DNA of 36,984 nt from Bacteroidaceae bacterium (GTDB lineage: Bacteria; Bacteroidota; Bacteroidia; Bacteroidales; Bacteroidaceae). The stretch is from NCBI GenBank assembly GCA_017398805.1, contig JAFQEZ010000106.1, positions 1-36,984 of the forward strand. The letters run 5' to 3'. Both the position numbers and the translations under genes were made by a program. The notes under the pieces are model-generated. The model did no database searches. It had not been told where the DNA came from and saw only the letters and a program-made list of their open reading frames with translations. Position 1 is the stretch's first letter; each line of letters opens with the position of its first letter. Shown one piece after another: positions 15,235 to 21,454 of the stretch.

Positions 15235-17115
15235 TTATTTATAGAGATATTTCTCGTAGTGGTATACAAACGCTTCGTTCACCAGACGGTTTCCGCCGGG
15301 TGTGGGATATACTCCGCTGAAATACCAGTCGCCAAGATGGTTGGGGCATGCATCGTGCAAGCCTTCAAGGCTCTGGAAAACAAGTTCAAGGTCGGCATTG
15401 AGGTCAACCGGTTTCAAAAGGTCGGCAATCTTCCTTGAAATCTCGTCGGCCGTAAAAGGACGGTAGATTGCGCGTGTGCAGTTGACCTGCTCTGCATCGG
15501 GTTTCTTCAGTTCCTCGAGACAAGCGCGATAAGTCTCGTCGATGAGCGAGCGTTTTCCATTCTCATAAAGCAACTCAAGAGCAGCCTTGAAGGCTACAAA
15601 GTGGTCGAACTTCTCCATGTCAATGCCGTAATAGTCGGGGTAACGAATCTGAGGACTTGAAGATACAACCACAATCTTCTTGGGTTCCAGACGGTCAAGA
15701 ATATTGAGAATGCTCTGCTTAAGGGTTGTTCCGCGCACAATACTGTCATCAATTACAACAAGGTTGTCGACCTTGGGTTTTATTGTACCGTATGTAATGT
15801 CGTACACATGAGCGGCAAGGTCATTGCGCTTGTCGCTTGTGGAAATGAAAGTACGCATCTTGATATCCTTGTTGGCAACCTTCTCCTGACGAACTTTCTT
15901 TGTAACGATAGTCTTCATCTCCTCGGCAGTAAGTTCTTTACCAGATGTAAGCTCCTTTACTTTCCATTCGTCAAGATACTCCTCCATACCCTCTACCATT
16001 CCATAGAATGCCATTTCGGCTGTGTTTGGAATGAAAGAGAATACAGTATTGTCGAGGTCATAGTCAATAGCCTTGAGAATCTGCTCCTTGAGGTTTGCAC
16101 CCAACTGCTTTCTCTCCTTGTAAATATCGCCGTCATTTCCACGGCTGAAGTATATTCTCTCGAACGAGCATGGAAGAAGAGCCTTCTGCTCAATCACCTG
16201 CACACTGCGCAGTTCACCGCGTTTGTTCATAATTAGCGCCTCGCCCGGCTTCATCTCGATCACCTCATCCTGTTTGAGGTTCATTGCTGTCTGCAAGGCT
16301 GCACGCTCGCTGGCAATAAGGAAAATCTCATCGTTGGCATACCAGTATGCAGTACGTACACCCCATGGGTCACGCATTGCAAACATCTCTCCGCTACCGG
16401 TAACGCCACAGAACACATAACCACCGTCAAGCATTGGTGTCGAGGTGCGGAGTACATTGGCAATGTCCATGCGGTCCTCGATGGTGTTTGTGATATCCAT
16501 TCCCTTAATGCCTTCGGCTTCACACTCCTTGAAGATGCGTTCAACCTCGCGGTCGAGACGGTGTCCCATAAGTTCAAGCATGATGTAAGTATCGGCATGC
16601 ACACGTGGATGCTGGCCGTGTGATACAAGTTCATGGAATACGTCATCAACATTTGTTATGTGGAAATTGCCGCATAGGGCAAGGTTCTTCGCCCTCCAGT
16701 TGTTGCGGCGGAGGAATGGATGCACATACTGCATGCCTGTCTTTCCTGTTGCCGAATAGCGCAGGTGACCCATGTACAGTTCGCCTGCAAAGCCAAAATG
16801 ACGGTATGCGTAGTTGGCATTGTTCTTCATCTCCTTAGGATGGGAAGCAATGCTCTTGTTTGCGCAATCAAAGACCTCGGATATTGCGCCGGATCCCTCG
16901 GCCCTCTCACGGAACATATAATCCTCGCCCGGGGAAGCTTTCAGTTTCACACATGCGATACCTGCGCCCTGCTGACCACGATTATACTGTTTGTTCATCA
17001 AAAGGAACAGCTTGTTCATTCCGTATGCCCAGGTACCGTATTTCTCCTGATAATAGTTCAACGGCTTACGCAGGCGAATCATCGCAACACCGCATTCATG
17101 CAATAGAGGTTCCAT
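15235..17115 (-). CDS. PurF-like class II glutamine amidotransferase/phosphoribosyltransferase, long form
   Basis: 626 residues against ~470-500 for standard PurF. The N-terminal Ntn glutaminase begins MEPLLHECGVAM; Cys8 would be the nucleophile after removal of a short propeptide. GHLRYSATGKTG matches the glutamine-binding Arg loop. The oxyanion NGN of PurF instead reads CGN (LALCGNFHITN). A type I phosphoribosyltransferase domain follows, with the PRPP loop VVIDDSIVRGTT. Extra sequence lies between and after the two domains. I associate this long form with Bacteroidota, where it is commonly annotated amidophosphoribosyltransferase; whether it makes phosphoribosylamine or aids carbamoyl phosphate synthesis is unclear. 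There are no SIS domains, so it is not GlmS. It heads an operon with carB. Confidence 0.8.
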   Translation of the reverse strand: MEPLLHECGVAMIRLRKPLNYYQEKYGTWAYGMNKLFLLMNKQYNRGQQGAGIACVKLKASPGEDYMFRERAEGSGAISEVFDCANKSIASHPKEMKNNANYAYRHFGFAGELYMGHLRYSATGKTGMQYVHPFLRRNNWRAKNLALCGNFHITNVDDVFHELVSHGQHPRVHADTYIMLELMGHRLDREVERIFKECEAEGIKGMDITNTIEDRMDIANVLRTSTPMLDGGYVFCGVTGSGEMFAMRDPWGVRTAYWYANDEIFLIASERAALQTAMNLKQDEVIEMKPGEALIMNKRGELRSVQVIEQKALLPCSFERIYFSRGNDGDIYKERKQLGANLKEQILKAIDYDLDNTVFSFIPNTAEMAFYGMVEGMEEYLDEWKVKELTSGKELTAEEMKTIVTKKVRQEKVANKDIKMRTFISTSDKRNDLAAHVYDITYGTIKPKVDNLVVIDDSIVRGTTLKQSILNILDRLEPKKIVVVSSSPQIRYPDYYGIDMEKFDHFVAFKAALELLYENGKRSLIDETYRACLEELKKPDAEQVNCTRAIYRPFTADEISRKIADLLKPVDLNADLELVFQSLEGLHDACPNHLGDWYFSGVYPTPGGNRLVNEAFVYHYEKYLYK

Positions 17116-17144
17116 ATACTTTATAATAATTTCCGCTAATATAC

Positions 17145-17173
17145 AAAAAAAGTCGTTTCATAAAGAAACGACT
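17145..17173 (-). terminator. Terminator-like hairpin in the leader of the PurF-like gene (possible attenuator)
   Basis: AGTCGTTTC/GAAACGACT (9 bp, 5-base loop, 17151-17173) is followed on the minus strand by seven U. It stands only 35 bases before the ATG at 17115 and is separate from the dipeptidase terminator at 17359-17402. It is either an attenuator of the PurF-carB operon or a second stop for upstream transcription. Confidence 0.6.
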
Positions 17174-17305
17174 ATATAAAACTACAAAAAATATTTGTCA
17201 ACAGCATGAAAAACAGGGGAAAAAGCCTCAACGGAGCATCTTTCTGAGTCCGTTGGCATATATCTGTTATACTCCCTGAATCCCATATATTGTTTTTTAA
17301 CTCCG

Positions 17306-17313
17306 CGAAGATA
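17306..17313 (-). promoter_or_regulatory. -7 element TATCTTCG, possible promoter of the PurF-carB operon
   Basis: TATCTTCG on the minus strand is the same -7 variant seen before the dipeptidase gene. A start near 17299 would give a ~185-base leader containing a stem CAACGGA/TCCGTTG (17229-17255) and the terminator-like hairpin at 17151-17173. No TTTG is seen at the right distance. An alternative weak promoter (TTTC, 21 bases, TATATTAG) sits within 60 bases of the ATG. Confidence 0.35.
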
Positions 17314-17358
17314 ATAAAAAAAATCATACGCACGCGCGAAGGAGAAAAAGTTTTTTAG

Positions 17359-17402
17359 CATAAAATATCGGACTGCACAAAAGCGCAGTCCGATATTTTA
17401 TG
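17359..17402 (-). terminator. Terminator of the dipeptidase gene
   Basis: An 18-bp perfect stem, CATAAAATATCGGACTGC against its complement, with an 8-base loop, begins 21 bases past the stop codon. On the minus strand it is followed by CTAAAAAACTTTTT. With A/U-rich flanks on both sides it could work in both directions. Confidence 0.85.
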
Positions 17403-17422
17403 TTTTATATGAGATACAGCAT

Positions 17423-18781
17423 TTACCCTCGGTAATTTCTGTGGAACTCAACCACAGCCTCAATTCCCTTGCGGAAGATGTCGAGGTTGAAGTTTTCGTT
17501 GGGTGAGTGGATTGCATCGCTCTCGAGGCCGAAACCCATGAGAACGGTCTTCACGCCCAGAATCTTCTCGAAGTCACTGATAATGGGGATACTTCCGCCA
17601 CGACGCACAGCAAGAGGTTTCTTTCCGAAGGCTTTCTCGAAGCCTGCCTCGGCAGCCTTGTATGCAGGCAATGTAATTGGACACACATATCCCTGGCCGC
17701 CATGCATAGGAGTAATTTTCACCTTCACGCAATCGGGAGCAAGCGATGAGAAATAATCAACGAACATCTTTGAGATTTTTTCGTGGTCCTGATGCGCTAC
17801 CAGTCGGCATGACAATTTCGCATAGGCCTTTGAAGGGAGCACAGTCTTGCTGCCTTCACCGATGTAACCGCCCCATATACCGCATACATCGAATGAAGGA
17901 CGGCAACTGTTGCGTTCAAGGGTAGAATATCCCTTCTCGCCACGCAGGGCATTGACATCGATTGCAGCCTTGTATTTAGCCTCATCAAACGGAATTGATG
18001 CAAGCATGTCGCGCTCCTCTTTCGACAGTTCCTCTACATCATCATAGAAACCGGGGATTGTTATGTGCCCATCCTCATCGGTCATCTTTGCTATCATCTC
18101 GCAAAGCACGTTTATTGGATTGGCAACCGCACCGCCGAAGTGACCCGAGTGAAGGTCGCGGTTAGGACCGGTGACTTCAACTTCCCAATATGCAAGTCCA
18201 CGCAAGCCCGTTGTGAGCGAAGGAAGTTCTGCGCCCAACATACTTGTATCACTTACAAGAATTACATCCGCCTTCAACAGTTCCTTGTTCTCTTTGAGGA
18301 AAGCATTGAGACTTGGCGAACCTATCTCCTCCTCACCCTCAAAAATGAATTTCACATTATGCTTCAGAAGACCATTCTTTACAACATATTCAAATGCCTT
18401 AGCCTGAATCATTGCCTGCCCTTTATCATCATCGGCACCACGTGCCCAAATGCGTCCATCCTTCACAACAAGTTCGAATGGATTGGTATTCCATAGTTCA
18501 AGCGGCTCTACAGGCATTACATCATAATGAGAATATACAAGCACAGTAGGTGCAGCAGGGTCTACAATCTTTTCACCGTAGACAAGAGGATTGCCACAAG
18601 AAGGCATAACCTCTACCCTATCGGCACCCGCCTCGAGCAGTAGTTCCTTCCACCGCTCGGCACACGCTGCAATGTCAGCTTTATGCTCTGCCTTTGCACT
18701 TATACTGGGAATACGTATCAACGACTCCAACTCCTTGAGGAAACGGTCCTCATTCTCTTGGATATATTTCTTTACTTCCAT
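17423..18781 (-). CDS. M20-family metallodipeptidase
   Basis: 452 residues from ATG 18781 (MEVKKYIQENEDRF). An in-frame ATG at 18895 is rejected because a promoter lies between the two. The sequence is that of an M20 carnosinase-like/PepV-type dipeptidase: metal ligands in VLVYSHYDVMPVEP (His and, two residues on, Asp), GADDDKGQ (bridging Asp), FEGEEEIGSPS (catalytic Glu-Glu) and VSDTSM, the dimerisation-domain sequence DLHSGHFGGAVANP, and a late His in ESDAIHSPNENF. There is no signal peptide, so a cytoplasmic enzyme releasing amino acids from dipeptides is expected. It is a single-gene unit, with a promoter before and a strong terminator after. Confidence 0.92.
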   Translation of the reverse strand: MEVKKYIQENEDRFLKELESLIRIPSISAKAEHKADIAACAERWKELLLEAGADRVEVMPSCGNPLVYGEKIVDPAAPTVLVYSHYDVMPVEPLELWNTNPFELVVKDGRIWARGADDDKGQAMIQAKAFEYVVKNGLLKHNVKFIFEGEEEIGSPSLNAFLKENKELLKADVILVSDTSMLGAELPSLTTGLRGLAYWEVEVTGPNRDLHSGHFGGAVANPINVLCEMIAKMTDEDGHITIPGFYDDVEELSKEERDMLASIPFDEAKYKAAIDVNALRGEKGYSTLERNSCRPSFDVCGIWGGYIGEGSKTVLPSKAYAKLSCRLVAHQDHEKISKMFVDYFSSLAPDCVKVKITPMHGGQGYVCPITLPAYKAAEAGFEKAFGKKPLAVRRGGSIPIISDFEKILGVKTVLMGFGLESDAIHSPNENFNLDIFRKGIEAVVEFHRNYRG

Positions 18782-18810
18782 AATACAAATTATTTTATTC
18801 TGCACTTTGG

Positions 18811-18843
18811 CGAAGATAGTAAAAATACCGTAACCGGAGCAAA
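18811..18843 (-). promoter_or_regulatory. Promoter of the M20 dipeptidase
   Basis: On the minus strand: TTTG (18840-18843), 21 bases, TATCTTCG (18811-18818). The ATG at 18781 is about 23 bases after the expected start. The -7 differs from TAnnTTTG only at its seventh base. Confidence 0.6.
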
Positions 18844-18878
18844 CTTTACTCCATTTTTCAAAAAAGCAGACTCCATAT

Positions 18879-18909
18879 TTTGATATTTTCACCATTTACA
18901 CTAACTTCG
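18879..18909 (+). promoter_or_regulatory. Promoter of the tRNA-Thr array
   Basis: TTTG (18879-18882), 19 bases, TAACTTCG (18902-18909). It lies 18 bases before the first decayed tRNA copy and is the only clear promoter I see ahead of the functional tRNA, which starts 465 bases further on. Confidence 0.6.
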
Positions 18910-18927
18910 CAGTCGCAAAAGAGTGTT

Positions 18928-19036
18928 GCCGAATTAGCTCAGTCGGTAGAGCAAATCATTCGTCCAAAAGATGAACAAGGTGTAGGTCTGGGGGCGAGGA
19001 TTTTATATAATGTTGGTGATTTCCAACGAACATACT
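18928..19036 (+). pseudogene. Decayed tRNA-Thr copy 1 (A-type, divergent)
   Basis: The first ~27 bases match the 5' half of the intact tRNA-Thr downstream (acceptor strand, D-arm; one T-to-C change in the D-loop). The anticodon arm is altered after ATTCGT by CCAAAAG, and a trace of the T-arm remains (TAGGTCTGGGG). The 3' acceptor strand is gone. Unit length is 109 bases. Confidence 0.75.
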
Positions 19037-19142
19037 GCCGAATTAGCTCAGTTGGTAGAGCAAATCATTCGTCCAAAAGATGAATAAGGTTAGGCCGGGG
19101 CAAGGATTTTTAACTTGCAAGTGATTATACAGCTAAGATACT
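19037..19142 (+). pseudogene. Decayed tRNA-Thr copy 2 (A-type)
   Basis: A 106-base unit. The 5' half equals the intact tRNA; the anticodon region has the same CCAAAAG change as copy 1, with a degraded T-arm (CCGGGGCAAGG) and a tail containing the palindrome ACTTGCAAGT. It is nearly identical to copy 4. Confidence 0.75.
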
Positions 19143-19205
19143 GCCGAATTAACTCAGTTGGTAAAGCAACGCTGGGAATGAAAGGGAGCATACTTGAAAC
19201 ATTTT
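19143..19205 (+). pseudogene. Decayed tRNA-Thr copy 3 (B-type)
   Basis: A 63-base unit. It keeps GCCGAATTA and the D-loop, but two G-to-A changes break D-stem pairs (ACTC...AAGC for GCTC...GAGC). No anticodon arm, T-arm or 3' acceptor strand is recognisable. Confidence 0.7.
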
Positions 19206-19310
19206 GCCGAATTAGCTCAGTTGGTAGAGCAAATCATTCGTCCAAAAGATGAATAAGGTTAGGTTGGGGCAAGGATTTTTAACTTGCAAGTGATTAACAG
19301 CTAAGATACT
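19206..19310 (+). pseudogene. Decayed tRNA-Thr copy 4 (A-type)
   Basis: A 105-base unit that differs from copy 2 by two substitutions (CC to TT in the T-arm remnant) and one missing base near its end. It shows that the A+B pair was duplicated recently. Confidence 0.75.
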
Positions 19311-19373
19311 GCCGAATTAACTCAGTTGGTAAAGCAACGCTGGGAATGAAAGGGAGCATACTTTAAACATTTC
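19311..19373 (+). pseudogene. Decayed tRNA-Thr copy 5 (B-type)
   Basis: A 63-base unit differing from copy 3 at two positions (the G/T after CATACTT, and the last base). It carries the same D-stem-breaking changes and directly precedes the intact tRNA. Confidence 0.7.
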
Positions 19374-19446
19374 GCCGAATTAGCTCAGTTGGTAGAGCAA
19401 CTCATTCGTAATGAGTAGGTCTGGGGTTCGAGTCCCCAACTCGGCT
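19374..19446 (+). tRNA. tRNA-Thr(CGU)
   Basis: 73 bases fold as a full cloverleaf: D-stem GCTC/GAGC, anticodon stem ACTCA/TGAGT with the 7-base loop TTCGTAA (anticodon CGT), and T-stem TGGGG/CCCCA with loop TTCGAGT. The acceptor stem GCCGAAT/ACTCGGC has one A-C mismatch at the sixth pair, discriminator T. CCA is not encoded, as is common in Bacteroidota. It is the last and only intact member of the array. Confidence 0.92.
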
Positions 19447-19450
19447 CAAA

Positions 19451-19476
19451 AGAAGGCTTTAAAGCCTTCTTTCGTT
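19451..19476 (+). terminator. Terminator of the tRNA-Thr transcript
   Basis: AGAAGGC-TTTAAA-GCCTTCT (19451-19470) followed by TTCGTTT, 4 bases after the tRNA. Confidence 0.8.
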
Positions 19477-19492
19477 TATAAACAACTAACAG

Positions 19493-20203
19493 ATGTCAAA
19501 CAATTATTTCCAATTCAAGCAATTCACAATACACCAGGACGGGTGTGCAATGAAGGTTGGCACCGACGGATGCCTGCTCGGTGGCTGGTTCGACTGCACG
19601 CACAGCCGACGCATACTTGACATTGGAACAGGAAGTGGCCTGATAGCCATAATGGCAGCCCAGCGTTGTAATGCGCACGTGACCGGGATAGAAATTGACA
19701 GCAACGCAGCAGCACAAGCGAAGAAGAATGCCGACAACTGTCCATGGAGCGAAAGGATAGAAATAATCAACACTGACATCCTGAAATATCAAGCCGAAGA
19801 ACCATTCGACACCATCGTAAGCAACCCACCCTACTTTGTAAACAGTCTGAAATGCGGTACAGAATCAAGAACACTCGCACGTCATAGCGACACTCTCGAC
19901 TGCAACAGTTTTTTCAGAAAAGCCGACGAACTGTTGACCAAGGAGGGTAAGATATCAATTGTAATACCCACCGATTTGTTTGAAGAGTGGAAGGATGCAG
20001 CTGCACTTTGCGGATTCTGCCCCTCGCGTGTCACATATATAAAGACAACACCACGTAAAGCACCTAAAAGAGTACTTGTGGAATTTATCCGCGCATTCCG
20101 CTGCAACACCATAACCTCAACACTTGTGCTCGAAGACTCACCGGGGGTATACAGCAAGGAGGCGCAAGAAATCCTGCGCGACTTTTATCTAAAGATAATG
20201 TAA
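19493..20203 (+). CDS. trmN6: tRNA1(Val) A37 N6-methyltransferase family (TrmN6/YfiC)
   Basis: 236 residues, the usual length. FKQFTIHQDGCAMKVGTDGCLLGGW is the family's characteristic N-terminus. The AdoMet motif is ILDIGTGSGLIAIMAA, and the catalytic motif IVSNPPYFVN is of the N6-adenine (NPPY) type. The C-terminus KAPKRVLVEF also fits. E. coli TrmN6 methylates A37 of tRNA-Val; specificity here is assumed by homology. The start is ATG 19493, 17 bases after the tRNA terminator, with no clear promoter of its own. Position next to a tRNA gene fits but does not prove a link. Confidence 0.9.
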   Translation: MSNNYFQFKQFTIHQDGCAMKVGTDGCLLGGWFDCTHSRRILDIGTGSGLIAIMAAQRCNAHVTGIEIDSNAAAQAKKNADNCPWSERIEIINTDILKYQAEEPFDTIVSNPPYFVNSLKCGTESRTLARHSDTLDCNSFFRKADELLTKEGKISIVIPTDLFEEWKDAAALCGFCPSRVTYIKTTPRKAPKRVLVEFIRAFRCNTITSTLVLEDSPGVYSKEAQEILRDFYLKIM

Positions 20204-20242
20204 AGCTGTTTTACCAAAAGAACATCCTAAAAAAGAAGAATA

Positions 20243-21199
20243 TCAGCCCACCAATCCGGCAACAACATCATAGAACTGCCTGTAAAGAGGAACCGGCATA
20301 CATGTCCCGTCCCAAGATGGTGCAGCAAGAACTGTTATTCCCTCGGGTACGATCTCTACTATAAGTTCCGCATCCATTTCACATGGTTCACCATCATAAT
20401 GCACCGCACCTGCACTCTTACGTTTTATCTTGACACGACGAGCAGCAAGCATTGTCATATGGTCACTCTTGTCGAATCTATTGCTGAAAAGCTGGGCCAC
20501 GATTTTGGGAACTTCAACCGGCAGGAATGGAGAGAGAATCGAAACGGTCAGCAAGCCATCGCGCATAGATGCGTAAGGTGCTATATATGCATTGTTTCCA
20601 TACTGCGATGCATTGCCACAGGCTATAACGAATGCCTTATATTTCTTCTTTACATTATCGGCCTCAACCTCATATGTTTCGGGCTTATAAGTCACCCAAT
20701 CAGCAAGTGTTTTCTGGACGTAACTGAACATACCGCGACGTCCTCCACGTGCAAAATGATTGCTCACGAGAGCATCGAAACCCACACCACAGGCACAAAA
20801 GAAGGGATGTCCGTTAAGTTTGCCATAATCAATAGCCACCGGTTGGGCTTTATTTATGAATTCAATCGCCTTCTTAGGCTCAATCGGGATTCCAAGATGA
20901 CGCGCAAAACCATTCCCCGAACCACAAGGTATCACGCCCATAGCCGTGGAGGTGTGAATCAGAGAGCGCCCTACTTCATTGATTGTACCGTCTCCACCGA
21001 CAGCTACAACCACATCAACCCCTCTACCGGCTGCCGCCTTGGCCAGCTCGCAGGCATGCCCGGCGTACTGTGTATATTCTATTGAGAAATTGAATTTATC
21101 CTTGTCAATATTTTTCTCAATCAACAAAGGTATTTTCTTTTTCTTTTGGACGCCTGATTTCGGATTGACAATAAAAAGTATCGTTCTCTTCTCTTTCAC
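20243..21199 (-). CDS. Diacylglycerol kinase-family lipid kinase (DagK/YegS-like)
   Basis: About 318 residues. The N-terminal catalytic domain shows ILFIVNPKSG, VVVAVGGDGTINEVGRSLI and GVIPCGSGNGFARHLGIP, the nucleotide-binding and GGDGT motifs of the family. The C-terminal beta-rich domain has AVHYDGEP. It phosphorylates diacylglycerol or a related lipid at the inner membrane; the exact substrate is unknown. There is no ATG near the expected N-terminus: the candidates are GTG at 21199 (used here) and TTG at 21208. A -7 element TAACTTTG (21222-21229, minus strand) places the transcript start near 21215, favouring the GTG and giving an unusually short leader. It is convergent with trmN6. Confidence 0.88.
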   Translation of the reverse strand: MKEKRTILFIVNPKSGVQKKKKIPLLIEKNIDKDKFNFSIEYTQYAGHACELAKAAAGRGVDVVVAVGGDGTINEVGRSLIHTSTAMGVIPCGSGNGFARHLGIPIEPKKAIEFINKAQPVAIDYGKLNGHPFFCACGVGFDALVSNHFARGGRRGMFSYVQKTLADWVTYKPETYEVEADNVKKKYKAFVIACGNASQYGNNAYIAPYASMRDGLLTVSILSPFLPVEVPKIVAQLFSNRFDKSDHMTMLAARRVKIKRKSAGAVHYDGEPCEMDAELIVEIVPEGITVLAAPSWDGTCMPVPLYRQFYDVVAGLVG

Positions 21200-21221
21200 A
21201 ATGACCAAGTATAAAGTGCCG

Positions 21222-21229
21222 CAAAGTTA
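21222..21229 (-). promoter_or_regulatory. -7 element of the diacylglycerol kinase gene
   Basis: TAACTTTG on the minus strand is a perfect TAnnTTTG. TTTT stands 20 bases upstream as a weak -33. It helps restrict the start codon choice to GTG 21199 or TTG 21208. Confidence 0.5.
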
Positions 21230-21352
21230 TAACTAATAAACGAAAGCATAAAACAATTATTAAACAATTTAACAGTCACAAAAAAACACCATTCCAAAAG
21301 GACTTAAAAATGTACTATAAATTTAAATATATAATATAAACATAAAGAAAAG

Positions 21353-21384
21353 TTTCGTCATATCAACAAAAACAATTAATTTCG
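21353..21384 (+). promoter_or_regulatory. lon: Probable promoter of lon
   Basis: TTTC (21353-21356), 20 bases, TAATTTCG (21377-21384). It matches the TTTG / TAnnTTTG pattern with one mismatch in each box. The start would be near 21391, about 64 bases before the ATG at 21455. No heat-shock operator was recognised. Confidence 0.4.
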
Positions 21385-21454
21385 CAAATTGTAATTGAAG
21401 AAGAAATATAGATTTAAGATTGCCTTAGGGCACATCAGAAACAAATGTTTGAAA

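Noticed and set aside
15235-17115. GlmS (glucosamine-6-phosphate synthase) for the amidotransferase
   Set aside because: There are no SIS sugar-isomerase domains; a PRPP loop VVIDDSIVRGTT is present instead.
17174-17300. A named riboswitch in the PurF-carB leader
   Set aside because: The stems do not match purine, THF, preQ1 or other consensus patterns that I can recall; kept only as a possible attenuator.
18782-18895. Longer N-terminus of the M20 dipeptidase
   Set aside because: The extension contains a TTTG-N21-TATCTTCG promoter and does not resemble the family.
18928-19373. Five additional functional tRNA genes
   Set aside because: None keeps a 3' acceptor strand or an intact T-arm, and the B units have broken D-stems.
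18928-19446. CRISPR-like array of ~27-base repeats
   Set aside because: The repeats are the 5' half of the tRNA-Thr that ends the array, the intervening segments are themselves repeated (A and B units), and no cas gene is in the window.
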